Shown one piece after another: positions 1 to 9,660 of a DNA stretch of 64,000 bases; the stretch's first letter is position 1, and each line of letters begins with the position of its first letter. Made by a program: the position numbers and the translations under genes. The notes beneath the pieces are model-generated. The model was given only the letters and a program-made list of their open reading frames with translations. It ran no database searches and was not told the origin of the DNA. This DNA is from Flavobacterium tibetense (lineage in GTDB: Bacteria; Bacteroidota; Bacteroidia; Flavobacteriales; Flavobacteriaceae), in NCBI RefSeq assembly GCF_003293845.1, contig NZ_QLST01000006.1:62001-126000 (forward strand), in the 5' to 3' direction.

Positions 1-890
1 ACATCGGAAGCCCCAAATTTAGCTGGAACCGCATCTGGATTAGCTGGTGCTGCAAATGGATCGGCTGTTGGATCCATCATTAATTTTACCTCATTTGTTA
101 CACTCTCCAAATTATCAAATTGCCCTTGAGGATTCAAATTAGCAAAATACGTATTTGGAAATGCTAATAAAATATGTAAATGTTTAGAGAAATATAAATA
201 ATTTAAGAATATTAAAATTCCAACGATGTGCAACCACCAAGCAGCTCTTTCAATCATATAAACTGTTCCACTATTCATACCATCAAAAATAGGAGCAATA
301 AATTGAGAAATCGGAAAACTTCCTACTTGTGTGAAGTGTCCATAACCGCCATCAACGTTTTGTAAATGTAAGTCGGCAGCGTTCATTAACAAGAAAAGTG
401 TCATTAACACAACTTCGAAATACAAGATATAATTGGCATCGTTTTTTGGAAAACCTTTCATTTCTGGATTCAAAAAGCGTTGAATTTTTAGTATATTTCT
501 TCGAATCCAAAAAGCAAAAACAGCTACTAATACTAGTAATGCCAAAACTTCAAACGAACCAATTAATACATCATAAAATCCGCCCATGAAAGAAAGCACT
601 CTGTGTGTTCCAAAAAGTCCATCGATGATGATTTCTATTACTTCAATATTGATAATTACGAAACCAACATATACAATAATATGTAGGAAACCAGCAATTG
701 GTCTTTTTACCATTTTTGATTGACCTAATGCAATCATAGCCATGTTTCTCCAACGTTCGGAAGGATTATCAGAACGATTTACATCTTGACCTAATTTGAT
801 GTTGCGAATCAGTTTTTTTACGTTTTTAGCAAAATAACCAACTCCTACAATTAAAAGTACAGCGAAAAGTATGTTTGGTAAAATACTCAT
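1..890 (-). CDS. (Fe-S)-binding membrane oxidoreductase, N-terminal part (cut by window edge)
   Basis: An open frame runs leftward from an ATG at 890 to the window edge with no stop, giving about 296 residues of a longer protein. The visible part is a membrane domain with several hydrophobic segments. Histidines in membrane stretches (in GFLHIIVYVGF and in WWLHIVGILIF, followed by KHLHI) resemble the heme-b ligands of NarI/DsrM-like subunits. In this family a cytoplasmic 4Fe-4S/CCG part follows, which would lie outside the window. The likely role is electron transfer at the cytoplasmic membrane, with unknown substrate. It starts only 5 nt after the MlaD-like gene on the same strand, so the two are probably co-transcribed. 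The family is assigned from the membrane pattern and gene order; the Fe-S motifs themselves are not visible here. Confidence 0.75.
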   Translation of the reverse strand, partial: MSILPNILFAVLLIVGVGYFAKNVKKLIRNIKLGQDVNRSDNPSERWRNMAMIALGQSKMVKRPIAGFLHIIVYVGFVIINIEVIEIIIDGLFGTHRVLSFMGGFYDVLIGSFEVLALLVLVAVFAFWIRRNILKIQRFLNPEMKGFPKNDANYILYFEVVLMTLFLLMNAADLHLQNVDGGYGHFTQVGSFPISQFIAPIFDGMNSGTVYMIERAAWWLHIVGILIFLNYLYFSKHLHILLAFPNTYFANLNPQGQFDNLESVTNEVKLMMDPTADPFAAPANPDAVPAKFGASD

Positions 891-895
891 ATAAA

Positions 896-1867
896 TTAGT
901 TCTTTTTGGTTTCGGTTTCTTTAATTTCTTCTTCTGTTGGTGCTACGTAAGGCTTATTTTTCTTTCCAAAAAGCGATACGTTTACATAGCGTGTTGGATT
1001 TAATCGTAAATCTTGTAACAGTAACTCCAATTCTTTAGAAGTCTTTGTGAAATTATTGTACATGGCGTCGTCTTTCATTAATTTTCCCATGGTTCCTTTT
1101 CCAGCTTCCATATCGGCCATTAATTTATCAACGCTTGCAAGCGTCTTTTCAAGATTTTTAACTGTTTTACCTAAATCTGCTTTAGCTAAAGAATCTGAAA
1201 TTGATGCGAAATTTGCCGTGGTTTTATCTAAATTAGTAAATGTAGCATCCAATTTCGTTTTGTTTTTCTCTAACAATGCATTAGCATTTTTAGCAACGCC
1301 ACTGAATTCAGTCATGGTATTGTTCAATTCTGCTATGCTGTTTTTTAAATTGGCTTTTGTTTTTTCGTCTAACACTTCATTTACATTGGCAAATAAAACA
1401 TTAGCTTCATCTAATAATTTTTCAATTTTATCTTTTAAAGGTTCAATTTGTTGTGCAAGTGCATCCGTTAAACCAAGTTTATTAGCTGGTTTTAAAAAAT
1501 CACCAGATACTGTAAAATTTTTATCTTCTACATTCAATACAATTTCAATTTCCCTTCCACCTAATGGTCCAGAATCATGAATTTCGGCTATACTTGATTT
1601 AGAAATTGGGAAATCAGTAGTTATTTGAAGTTCAACTAACAAATTTCCATTGGGTTGAAAAGAAATATCATTTACTTTCCCTATTTTAAGTCCGTTTAGT
1701 GTTACCGGAGCCGAAGCCGTTAATCCTGCAACATTTTCGTATACTACGTATAATTTTTTACTAGTGTCGAAAAGGTTTTTTCCTTTTAAAAAACTATAAC
1801 CCCATAGAAATAATACTATTGAGGAAATGACTAAAATTGCGGTTTTAATTTCTCTTGTTAGTTTCAA
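896..1867 (-). CDS. MlaD family (MCE domain) lipid transport protein
   Basis: This 323-residue protein has one N-terminal membrane anchor (about residues 8-27) followed by an MCE domain (about 38-115; VYENVAGLTASAPVTLNGLK is the typical start). A long helical region at about 130-270 contains repeated spaced hydrophobic residues and TMTEF/LEKTLASVDKL stretches. MCE proteins form hexameric rings that carry phospholipids between the inner and outer membranes, fed by an MlaE/MlaF ABC transporter not present in this window. The C-terminus is Lys/Glu-rich. It lies 34 nt downstream of the amidase gene and 5 nt upstream of the Fe-S protein gene, so a leftward three-gene envelope operon is likely. Family assignment is firm; the particular lipid path is inferred. 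Confidence 0.88.
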   Translation of the reverse strand: MKLTREIKTAILVISSIVLFLWGYSFLKGKNLFDTSKKLYVVYENVAGLTASAPVTLNGLKIGKVNDISFQPNGNLLVELQITTDFPISKSSIAEIHDSGPLGGREIEIVLNVEDKNFTVSGDFLKPANKLGLTDALAQQIEPLKDKIEKLLDEANVLFANVNEVLDEKTKANLKNSIAELNNTMTEFSGVAKNANALLEKNKTKLDATFTNLDKTTANFASISDSLAKADLGKTVKNLEKTLASVDKLMADMEAGKGTMGKLMKDDAMYNNFTKTSKELELLLQDLRLNPTRYVNVSLFGKKNKPYVAPTEEEIKETETKKN

Positions 1868-1901
1868 AATCTTTAATTTTTAACAAAAATAAAACTTTAT
1901 T

Positions 1902-3044
1902 TTATTTTAAAGCTTCTGAAACACTAATTTTTACTCCTTCTTTATAAGCAACTAGATATGCTGAAGTAAAACCTTTCTTTTTTGCTTCCTCTAAACGTTT
2001 TTTAATTTGCTCATAATCGGTTTCTTCAGCGTACAAGTATTTGTAAAGTTTTCCGTCTTGTTCTCTACTTATTGGACTTAAACCTTTGAAGTTTTTTGGT
2101 AATGGTTCTAATTTAGTTCCACTAGCGGAAATTTGCACTTTGAAAACAATACCATTGGAAGAACTTACTGTAATATTTTTAGTTGGCTCTACTGTAGTTT
2201 GACTCTTTGGCGATTCTTTTACAGGTTCTTTAATTGGCTCGTAAACTGATGTTCCTGAAGATCCAAGAAGATCTTTTTTATAGGAAACAATTGCTTTTGC
2301 AATAGCTTGAGCCATTTCGTTTTTACCATTTTCAGAATTCATATATTGACTTTCATTTTTGTTAGACAAAAAACCAAGTTCAATTAAAACTCCTGGCATA
2401 TATGAAGCATCTAAAACCCACAATGGCGACTGTTTGACGCCTCTGCTATGTCTTTTATTATTCACAACAAAGTTATTTTCGATTTTTGAAGCCAAATCAA
2501 TACTTTGATTTAAATATTCTTCTTGTAATAATTTCATTCCAATTAAGGATTCTGGCTTGTTAGGGTCAAATCCGTTATATTTTTCTTGATAATTATTTTC
2601 TAAAAGAATTACAGAGTTTTCTTTTTTGGCCACTTCTAAATTGGCAGCACTTCTACTCAATCCCATTACAAAAGTTTCTGTTCCATAAGGTTTAATATTT
2701 TTAACTCCGTTGCAATGAATAGAAATAAATAAATCGGCATCTTCCTTATTGGCGATTTTTGGACGATCAATTAACTCTATAAAAACATCTGTTTTACGCG
2801 TATAAATGACTTTTATTTCGGGATTAGATTCTAATATTTTTCCTACTCTAAGCGTTACGTCTAATGCAATATCTTTTTCCTTTAATCCATAATACATAGC
2901 ACCCGGATCTTTTCCACCGTGTCCAGCGTCTAAAACTACTTTGAACTTACTTTTAGTTTGGGCATAAAAAGCGGTGCTATTTATTAAAAATAGTCCAAAA
3001 AACAAGAGTATAAATCTAGATTTATTTAACATAATAAAATTCAT
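1902..3044 (-). CDS. N-acetylmuramoyl-L-alanine amidase (Amidase_3)
   Basis: This secreted zinc amidase cleaves the bond between MurNAc and the peptide stem, for cell separation or peptidoglycan turnover. A signal peptide is visible (hydrophobic stretch ending STAFYAQ). The catalytic domain starts at VVLDAGHGGKDPG (first zinc His), continues through a Glu in GLKEKDIAL and SIHCNG (second His), and ends with VLIELGFLSN, which carries the catalytic Glu. A linker of about 50 residues with PVKESPK-type repeats leads to a C-terminal domain resembling SPOR/peptidoglycan-binding units. Translation could start at this ATG or four codons later; the second start gives a cleaner signal peptide. It is divergent from lptD with about 60 bp between starts and leads the run into the MlaD and Fe-S genes. 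Confidence 0.92.
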   Translation of the reverse strand: MNFIMLNKSRFILLFFGLFLINSTAFYAQTKSKFKVVLDAGHGGKDPGAMYYGLKEKDIALDVTLRVGKILESNPEIKVIYTRKTDVFIELIDRPKIANKEDADLFISIHCNGVKNIKPYGTETFVMGLSRSAANLEVAKKENSVILLENNYQEKYNGFDPNKPESLIGMKLLQEEYLNQSIDLASKIENNFVVNNKRHSRGVKQSPLWVLDASYMPGVLIELGFLSNKNESQYMNSENGKNEMAQAIAKAIVSYKKDLLGSSGTSVYEPIKEPVKESPKSQTTVEPTKNITVSSSNGIVFKVQISASGTKLEPLPKNFKGLSPISREQDGKLYKYLYAEETDYEQIKKRLEEAKKKGFTSAYLVAYKEGVKISVSEALK

Positions 3045-3078
3045 TTTAATTGGCTACGTTATAATTTTATTAAAAGCG

Positions 3079-3086
3079 TATTTTTG
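3079..3086 (+). promoter_or_regulatory. -7 promoter box for lptD
   Basis: TATTTTTG matches the Bacteroidota -7 consensus TAnnTTTG and lies 19 nt before the TTG start candidate of lptD. No good -33 TTTG is found at the expected spacing. Its position argues that lptD translation begins downstream of here, not at the longer in-frame ATG at 2974 inside the amidase gene. Confidence 0.45.
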
Positions 3087-3105
3087 CAAAAAATTATATG
3101 TAAGT

Positions 3106-5856
3106 TTGACACTTCAAAAAGTGAGCCAAATTTTTACAAAAATACTATTAATAGGATTGCGTACCAAGTTATTTCATATCGTTTTATTAGCCTTTTTTTT
3201 AACAATTGGAAATCAGGTTGTTTTTGGTCAAGAAATTAAGGCTAGCGATAGTCTAAAATTGAATAAAAAGAACACTATTGATTCTCCAAAAATTGAAACA
3301 AAAAGTGATAGTATTTTATCTGTAAAAGATTCAATAGCTATTATTGCTAAAAAAGATTCAATAAAGAAGAAACCACTTTTAGAAGGAATCGTTAATAGAA
3401 AAGCTAAAGACTACGAAAAAATTGACCAAAAGAAAAAACAAGTCACTTTATACAATCAAGCTGAATTATACTACACAGATATTGAATTAAAAGCAGGAAT
3501 TATTGTTTTTGATTATGATAAAGATGAAGTTTATGCTGGTCGTATAAAAGATAGTTTAGGAAATTATACCCAATATCCTATTTTCAAACAAGGTTCGAAT
3601 GTTGTAGAACCCGATTCTATTCGTTTTAATTTTAAAACCAAGAAAGCGCTAATTTGGAATTCAAGAACAAAACAAGGAGAAATGAACATCAAAGCTGAAA
3701 TTTCTAAAAGAGAAAACGATTCTGTTTATTTCATGAAAAATGCTCGAATTACAACTTCTAAAAACATTGACGATCCGGAATATTATTTTTTAGTTAGAAA
3801 AATAAAATTTGTACCCAAAAAGAAAGTAGTTGCAGGTTTAACTAATTTGTATATTGCTGATGTTCCTACTCCAGTTGGCTTACCATTTGCTTATTTTCCA
3901 ATGTCGGAAGAAAGTATTTCTGGATTTATCATGCCAACACCTGGTCAATCGAACAGACAAGGCTATTTTTTACAAAATGGAGGATATTATTTTGCACTAA
4001 GTGATAATTATGATTTGGCAGTAATCGGAGATTATTTTACTAATGGTAGTTATGCGTTGAGAGGAGAAAGTAGTTATGCCAAACGCTATAAATTCAATGG
4101 TAGAGTCAATCTTCGCTATGAAAATAACATTCAAAGTGAAAAAGGTTTTCCTGATTATGCGGTTTCCAAACAATACAATATTCAATGGTCACACAATCAA
4201 GATCCAAAAGCATCAGCTGATTCAAGATTTGCTGCTTCAGTAAACTTAGGAAGTAGTCAGTATTTTAGACAATCCCTTAATTTGGCTAATATTGGAGCAA
4301 GTTTGAATAACAATTTGAGTTCGTCTGTTTCTTATTCCAAAACTTTTAAATCGGTTCCTCAAGTAAATTTATCATTATCAGCAACACATAACCAAAATAC
4401 GAATACGGAGCAAATTAACATGACATTACCAACATTACAGGCTAGTGTTGATCGTATTTTTCCGTTTGCTTCTGATGATGCACCTAAAAAAGGTTTCATT
4501 AAAAACATCAACTTTCAATACAACTTGAGAGGAGAAAATCGTATTTCAACTGCAGATTCACTTTTCTTTAAACCACAAATGTTTAGAGACGCAAAAACAG
4601 GTTTTCAACATTCAATTCCTTTAAGTACTAATTTCAAGGTGTTTAAACATTTTAGTGTAACAACTTCTGCCAATTATGAAGAAGTTTGGACATTAAATAC
4701 CATTGATAAAAAATTTAATTCACTGGAAAATAGAGTAATTACTGAAGATTTAAAAGGTTTTGATGCTTACAGAACTTATAATTTCAATACCAGTATTGGA
4801 ACAACCATTTACGGAACATTTGATTTTGGAGAAGATAAAAAGATTCAAGCCATCAGACATGTAATGCGTCCCTCGTTATCTTATAGTTACCTTCCAAGTT
4901 TTGATCAATATTACGATACGTACGCAATAGATGCTACAGGAAACAATTATGCTGATTTTACAAGATTTGAGGGCAGTATTTTTGGAGTACCATCAAATAA
5001 TTTTGCAAGTAATCTTGGATTTAACTTAAGTAATACTTTTGAAGCTAAGGTTCGTGATGAAAAAAGCAAAAAAGATGAGCCGAAAAAAATAATGTTATTG
5101 AATAACTTCAATATTTCAACCAATTATAATTTAGCAGCAGATTCTTTAAAATTAGCACCATTTAGGTTAAGTGGAGGAACGATGTTATTTAATCAAAAAA
5201 TGAACATCAACTTTGGAACAACTTTAGATCCTTATGCAATTGATAATGCGGGAAGAAGAATTGAAAAATTTAACATTGATAACAACGGTAGCTTACTAAG
5301 AATGACTAGTGCTAATATGACTATTAATTATTCTTTTTCTAGTAATGATTTAAAAGAGGGAAATAAAACCGGTCAAACATCTGATCAAACTGCCTTAAAC
5401 GGAGGAAGAGATGACGGATTGTTTGGAACAGCAGTAGATTTGAGCGATAGCAGACAAAGTCTTTTTAATAAAAAGGAAGGCGATGAAGAAAAAGAAAGTA
5501 ACAACGAATGGTACAACACCGATTTACCTTGGGATTTTCAACTAGCCTACTCCGTAACTTACAACAACAGTAACAGACAGAATGAAATTTCATCACAATC
5601 GGTTATGGTAAATGGAAATGTAGAATTAGCGCCACGTTGGAAAGTAGGTTTATCATCTGGTTATGATTTCAAACAAAATGGCGTTACTTTTACCCAATTC
5701 CGTTTTGAGCGAGATTTGGAAAGTTGGAGAATGAGTTTTAATTGGGTGCCTTATGGACCAAACGCCTATTGGGGCTTTTTCATTGGTATAACATCTTCTG
5801 TATTGAGTGACATTAAATGGGAAAAACGAAACGTTCCTGATCGAGTTTTTAGATAA
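3106..5856 (+). CDS. lptD: LPS assembly outer-membrane protein LptD
   Basis: The product is the outer-membrane barrel that inserts lipopolysaccharide into the outer leaflet. From the TTG at 3106 it is about 916 residues; GTG at 3121 is an alternative. The longer reading from 2974 would begin inside the amidase gene and upstream of the -7 box, so I reject it. A signal segment (FHIVLLAFFLTIGNQVVFGQ) is followed by a Lys/Asp/Ser-rich linker, then the N-terminal OstA-like region (LYNQAELYYTDIELKAG), then the long beta-barrel with alternating aromatic residues. The conserved LPTPVGLPF-like step is seen as VPTPVGLPFAYFPM. RidA follows 15 nt downstream on the same strand. Bacteroidota LptD lacks close similarity to the E. 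coli protein, so the assignment rests on domain layout and flavobacterial gene order. Confidence 0.85.
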   Translation: MTLQKVSQIFTKILLIGLRTKLFHIVLLAFFLTIGNQVVFGQEIKASDSLKLNKKNTIDSPKIETKSDSILSVKDSIAIIAKKDSIKKKPLLEGIVNRKAKDYEKIDQKKKQVTLYNQAELYYTDIELKAGIIVFDYDKDEVYAGRIKDSLGNYTQYPIFKQGSNVVEPDSIRFNFKTKKALIWNSRTKQGEMNIKAEISKRENDSVYFMKNARITTSKNIDDPEYYFLVRKIKFVPKKKVVAGLTNLYIADVPTPVGLPFAYFPMSEESISGFIMPTPGQSNRQGYFLQNGGYYFALSDNYDLAVIGDYFTNGSYALRGESSYAKRYKFNGRVNLRYENNIQSEKGFPDYAVSKQYNIQWSHNQDPKASADSRFAASVNLGSSQYFRQSLNLANIGASLNNNLSSSVSYSKTFKSVPQVNLSLSATHNQNTNTEQINMTLPTLQASVDRIFPFASDDAPKKGFIKNINFQYNLRGENRISTADSLFFKPQMFRDAKTGFQHSIPLSTNFKVFKHFSVTTSANYEEVWTLNTIDKKFNSLENRVITEDLKGFDAYRTYNFNTSIGTTIYGTFDFGEDKKIQAIRHVMRPSLSYSYLPSFDQYYDTYAIDATGNNYADFTRFEGSIFGVPSNNFASNLGFNLSNTFEAKVRDEKSKKDEPKKIMLLNNFNISTNYNLAADSLKLAPFRLSGGTMLFNQKMNINFGTTLDPYAIDNAGRRIEKFNIDNNGSLLRMTSANMTINYSFSSNDLKEGNKTGQTSDQTALNGGRDDGLFGTAVDLSDSRQSLFNKKEGDEEKESNNEWYNTDLPWDFQLAYSVTYNNSNRQNEISSQSVMVNGNVELAPRWKVGLSSGYDFKQNGVTFTQFRFERDLESWRMSFNWVPYGPNAYWGFFIGITSSVLSDIKWEKRNVPDRVFR

Positions 5857-5871
5857 TCTAATATAAATTTT

Positions 5872-6252
5872 ATGAAAAAAATAATATTTACCGAGCACGC
5901 TCCTGCTCCTATTGGTCCGTATAATCAAGCTGTTTTAGTTGGAAACACTTTATATACTTCTGGCCAAATTGCTATTCATCCTGTTACTGGAGTTTTAGTT
6001 ATGGATGATATTCAAACCGAAACCAAACAAGTAATGGAAAACATGAAAGCAGTTCTTAAAGCTGCCGAAATGACTTTTGAAAATGTAATTAAAACCACTA
6101 TTTTTATTAGTGACATGAATGACTTTGCAAAAATAAACGAAGTATACGGAAGCTATTTTGATGAAAAAACTGCACCTGCAAGAGAAACAGTTCAAGTGGC
6201 TTGCTTACCCAAAAACGTGAATGTAGAAATTTCTATGATAGCTATAAAGTAA
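5872..6252 (+). CDS. ridA: RidA family reactive enamine/imine deaminase
   Basis: At 126 residues this is the usual length for RidA (YjgF/YER057c/UK114). These cytosolic trimers hydrolyse reactive 2-aminoacrylate and related imines released by PLP enzymes such as threonine dehydratase, protecting other PLP enzymes. Family signatures seen are APAPIGPYNQAV at the N-terminus, TSGQIAIHPVTG, and the C-terminal PARETVQVACLPKNVNVEI, which includes the substrate-binding Arg. The gene starts 15 nt after lptD and ends at a strong bidirectional terminator. A cysteine-synthase-like PLP enzyme lies convergent on the other side, a fitting neighbour, though this proximity may be chance. Confidence 0.95.
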   Translation: MKKIIFTEHAPAPIGPYNQAVLVGNTLYTSGQIAIHPVTGVLVMDDIQTETKQVMENMKAVLKAAEMTFENVIKTTIFISDMNDFAKINEVYGSYFDEKTAPARETVQVACLPKNVNVEISMIAIK

Positions 6253-6255
6253 AAA

Positions 6256-6281
6256 AAAACTCCGATTAATTTCGGAGTTTT
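6256..6281. terminator. Bidirectional Rho-independent terminator
   Basis: A 10-bp stem (aaaactccga pairing with tcggagtttt) with loop ttaatt is flanked by A-run and T-run. It serves both ridA (+) and the convergent PLP enzyme gene (-). Confidence 0.9.
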
Positions 6282-6286
6282 TTGTA

Positions 6287-7324
6287 TTATATAATTTCAA
6301 TTTTCTGAACTTCTTCACTATTGATACTATCAAAAAAGCCTTGTTCGTTCATCCAATCATCACTGTAAATTTTACTCATGTATCTTGAACCATGATCAGG
6401 GAAAATAATGACTACATTACTATTTTCGTCAAAAACACCTAATTCTGCAAACTGTTTTACAGCTTGAAAAGCGGCTCCAGAAGTATATCCTACAAACAAT
6501 CCTTCTGTTTTAGCAAGTTCTCTCGCTGTGTGAGCACTGTCTTCGTCAGAAACTTTGACAAACTCATCAATAATGTCAAAATCAGTAGCTGTTGGAATTA
6601 AGTTTTTTCCTAAGCCCTCAATACGATAAGGATAAATTTCATTATTGTCAAACTCTTTAGTTTCATGATATTTTTTTAATACAGAACCAAAAGCATCAAC
6701 ACCTAAAATTTTAATATTTGGGTTTTTCTCCTTTAAAAATCTAGCTGTTCCAGAAATTGTTCCTCCAGTACCACTACAAGCCACTAAATGCGTAATTTGA
6801 CCTCCAGTTTGTTCCCAAATTTCAGGACCTGTCGACTTATAATGAGCATCAATATTTAAATCGTTAAAATATTGATTGATGTAAACCGAACCTTTAGTTT
6901 CTTCATGCAAACGTTTGGCAACATTATAATACGAACGAGGATCATCAGCAGAAACGTGAGCCGGGCAAACATAAACCTTTGCTCCCATTGTTCTTAGCAT
7001 GTCGATTTTATCTTTTGATGATTTCGAACTAACTGCCAAAATACAATTGTAACCTTTGATGATGCTAACCATTGCTAAACTAAAACCAGTATTACCTGAT
7101 GTTGTTTCTATAATAGTGTCTCCTGGTTTTAGAATACCTCTTTTTTCAGCTTCTTCTATTATATATAAAGCAATTCTATCTTTCGTTGAATGACCTGGAT
7201 TAAAAGCTTCTACTTTAGCATAAAAATTACCAGTTATATCATTGGTTATTCTATTTAATTTAATAAGAGGTGTGTTTCCAATTAAATCTAAAATAGTATT
7301 GTAGGCTTTTATTTCTTCTTTCAT
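6287..7324 (-). CDS. PLP-dependent cysteine synthase / cystathionine beta-synthase family enzyme
   Basis: This 345-residue fold-type II PLP enzyme condenses a serine-derived acceptor with sulfide or homocysteine, or runs a related beta-replacement. The PLP lysine is K48 in NPGHSTKDR. The phosphate and substrate loops appear as [11 protein letters not shown] and [16 protein letters not shown]. The C-terminus has no CBS domain pair, and [11 protein letters not shown] closes the active site. At this length it lies between CysK (about 305-320) and the catalytic core of cystathionine beta-synthase, so the exact substrate is not settled; flavobacterial relatives are usually labelled cysteine synthase family. 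It is followed on the same strand by a 73-nt gap and then lies downstream of the S9 peptidase gene. Confidence 0.88.
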   Translation of the reverse strand: MKEEIKAYNTILDLIGNTPLIKLNRITNDITGNFYAKVEAFNPGHSTKDRIALYIIEEAEKRGILKPGDTIIETTSGNTGFSLAMVSIIKGYNCILAVSSKSSKDKIDMLRTMGAKVYVCPAHVSADDPRSYYNVAKRLHEETKGSVYINQYFNDLNIDAHYKSTGPEIWEQTGGQITHLVACSGTGGTISGTARFLKEKNPNIKILGVDAFGSVLKKYHETKEFDNNEIYPYRIEGLGKNLIPTATDFDIIDEFVKVSDEDSAHTARELAKTEGLFVGYTSGAAFQAVKQFAELGVFDENSNVVIIFPDHGSRYMSKIYSDDWMNEQGFFDSINSEEVQKIEII

Positions 7325-7397
7325 AAATTAGTTTAATTTAGTTGTGGAGCATTTTTAGGCAACTCCAAAACCTTGCAAATTTAACAAAAAAGTTTAA

Positions 7398-9530
7398 TTA
7401 CTTCGAAATTTTTTCTAAATCTAGTAAAAAAGCGAACTCTTTTGCTAATTCTTTTAGTGCTTCAAAGCGTCCTGATGCACCACCGTGCCCAGCTTCCATG
7501 TTTGTATCTAAATATAAAACATTTTTATCAGTTTTAACAGCGCGTAACTTTGCAACCCATTTAGCTGGTTCCCAATATTGCACTTGAGAATCGTGTAAAC
7601 CTGTTGAAACATACATATTTGGATAGTCTTGCGCTTTCACTTGATCATAAGGTGAATACGATAACATATAATCGTAATATTCTTTATCATTAGGATTACC
7701 CCATTCGTCATACTCACCAGTTGTTAATGGTATAGTATCATCTAACATTGTAGTAACTACATCCACAAAAGGAACTTGCGCAATTACACCATTATATAAT
7801 TCTGGTGCCATATTTACAATTGCTCCCATTAACAAACCTCCAGCAGAACCACCTTCGGCGTATAAATGTTTGGCAGAAGTATATTTTTGGGCAATTACAT
7901 ATTTAGAGCAATCAATAAAATCAGTAAACGTATTTTTCTTTTTCAATAACTTTCCATTTTCATACCATTCTCTTCCTAAGTATTCGCCACCTCTAACGTG
8001 AGCAATAGCAAAGATGAAACCTCTATCCAACAAACTCAAACGTGTAGATGAAAACGTTGGATCAATAGTAGAACCATAAGAACCATAAGCATACAATAAA
8101 AACGGATTTTTGCCATCCTTTTTCATACCTTTTCTATACACCATTGAAATTGGTAATTTAGTACCATCTTCAGCTGTAGCCCAAATTCGTTCTTCAACGT
8201 AATTGTTCTTATCGAATTTTCCACCTAAAACTTCTTGCTCTTTTAACACTTTCTTTTCCTTGGTACGCATGTTAAAATCCATTACCGAAGAAGGTGTTGT
8301 TAACGATTGGTAACCAAAACGAAGGATTTCGGTATCAAAATCAACATTGGTAGTAGTGTAAGCCGTATACGTTTCACTTTCAAAAGGCAAATAGTAGGAT
8401 TCACCAGCATTCCAAGGTCTAATTTGAATTTTATTTAAACCATTGGAACGTTCTTCAACTACTAAATAATCTTTGAAAATTTCAATTCCTTCCAATAAAA
8501 CATCTTTTCTATGAGGAATTAATTCTGACCAATTCTCCATAGAAGTCTTGCTTTCAGGAGTTTTCATTAGTTTGAAGTTGGTCGCTTTGTCTTTATTGGT
8601 CACAACATAAAAACTATCACCATAATGTGAAATCGAATATTCTAAACCTCTAACTCGTTTTTGGAACAATCTGAAGTTGCCATTTGGGTTATTCGACTCT
8701 AAAATTTGGTATTCAGAAGTTAAGGTACTTGTAGAACCAATTACTAAGTATTTTTTTGATTTTTCTTTATAAACGAAAGTATAAAACGTATCGTCTTTTT
8801 CATGAAAAACCAAGGCATCTTTAGCAATATCCGTTCCTAAAGTATGACGATATACTTTGTCTGAACGTAACGTTTGTGCGTCTTTTCTAGTATAAAATAA
8901 TGTTTTGTTATCGCTAGCCCAAGTAGAACCACCTGTTGTATTTTCAATTTTAACTGGTAAAATTTCGCCTGTTTCTAAATTTTTAATTTGAATGGTATAT
9001 TGGCGACGAGAAACTAAATCTAGTCCAAAAGCCGCATATTTATTATCTTCCGAAACATTTATTCCGCTTAAGTTAAAATATGAATGTCCTTTTGCCATTT
9101 CATTACAATCAAACATGATTTCTTCTTTGGCATCTAAACTTCCTTTTTTACGAGAGTAAATTGGATAATCTTTTCCTTTTTCAAAACGAGTAATGTAAAA
9201 ATACCCATTATAAAAATAGGGAACCGAAGAGTCATCTTCTTTTATACGAGACTTCATTTCTGCAAACAAATTCTCTTGTAATTCTTTGGTATGAGCCGTC
9301 ATTTTTTGGTAGTACTCATTTTCTTGATTCAAGTAATCAATAACTTCTTGATCTTCTCTGTCATTTAACCAATAATAATTATCTGTCCTAACCTGACCGT
9401 GTTTCTCTAAAGTATGAGGAACTATTTTTGCCACTGGTGGCTGAATTGATGCATCCATTGTTTCGTTTTTATCTTTACAAGAAGTTGCAAAAATAAGAGA
9501 AACCAACAGTAAATGAGCAGTTTTTTTCAT
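7398..9530 (-). CDS. S9 family peptidase (oligopeptidase B type), lipoprotein
   Basis: This 710-residue serine peptidase cuts short peptides after basic residues if it follows oligopeptidase B. The N-terminus (LLLVSLIFATSC) is a lipobox, so it is probably tethered in the periplasm, unlike the cytosolic E. coli enzyme. Residues about 30-430 form the seven-bladed propeller that limits substrate size (LEKHGQVRTDNYYWLNDRED is the family start). The alpha/beta-hydrolase domain follows, with the nucleophile in GGSAGGLLMG, an Asp in STGLHDSQV and the catalytic His in EAGHGGASGRF. The long upstream region is divergent from ybaB. With two M1 enzymes and an M3 enzyme in this window it fits a peptide-scavenging lifestyle. 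Confidence 0.92.
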   Translation of the reverse strand: MKKTAHLLLVSLIFATSCKDKNETMDASIQPPVAKIVPHTLEKHGQVRTDNYYWLNDREDQEVIDYLNQENEYYQKMTAHTKELQENLFAEMKSRIKEDDSSVPYFYNGYFYITRFEKGKDYPIYSRKKGSLDAKEEIMFDCNEMAKGHSYFNLSGINVSEDNKYAAFGLDLVSRRQYTIQIKNLETGEILPVKIENTTGGSTWASDNKTLFYTRKDAQTLRSDKVYRHTLGTDIAKDALVFHEKDDTFYTFVYKEKSKKYLVIGSTSTLTSEYQILESNNPNGNFRLFQKRVRGLEYSISHYGDSFYVVTNKDKATNFKLMKTPESKTSMENWSELIPHRKDVLLEGIEIFKDYLVVEERSNGLNKIQIRPWNAGESYYLPFESETYTAYTTTNVDFDTEILRFGYQSLTTPSSVMDFNMRTKEKKVLKEQEVLGGKFDKNNYVEERIWATAEDGTKLPISMVYRKGMKKDGKNPFLLYAYGSYGSTIDPTFSSTRLSLLDRGFIFAIAHVRGGEYLGREWYENGKLLKKKNTFTDFIDCSKYVIAQKYTSAKHLYAEGGSAGGLLMGAIVNMAPELYNGVIAQVPFVDVVTTMLDDTIPLTTGEYDEWGNPNDKEYYDYMLSYSPYDQVKAQDYPNMYVSTGLHDSQVQYWEPAKWVAKLRAVKTDKNVLYLDTNMEAGHGGASGRFEALKELAKEFAFLLDLEKISK

Positions 9531-9608
9531 TTGTTTTTGTTTAGTTTAAAATGAAATTTAAAAAACATACATCGTAATAAAAATTCAAATTATTAGGCAT
9601 GCATACTT

Positions 9609-9638
9609 TTTGAATTATCTGCTAATTTACTACTTTTG
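9609..9638 (+). promoter_or_regulatory. Bacteroidota-type promoter of the YbaB gene
   Basis: This is the clearest promoter in the window. A -33 TTTG (9609-9612) is followed by an 18-nt spacer and a -7 TACTTTTG (9631-9638) matching TAnnTTTG. The start codon lies 22 nt further on, giving a leader of roughly 15 nt with no Shine-Dalgarno. Confidence 0.75.
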
Positions 9639-9660
9639 TTGAAATAAAAAAATAAAAATT

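Noticed and set aside
398-589. 63-codon plus-strand frame
   Set aside because: It lies opposite the Fe-S membrane protein, whose frame is continuous to the window edge and has a coherent membrane pattern.
1047-1580. 177-codon plus-strand frame
   Set aside because: It is the antisense shadow of the MlaD-like gene; its protein is low-complexity Ser/Phe/Leu with no domain.
2974-3105. Extended LptD N-terminus from the ATG at 2974
   Set aside because: It would overlap the start of the amidase gene and precede the TATTTTTG box; the signal peptide is better placed from 3106 or 3121.
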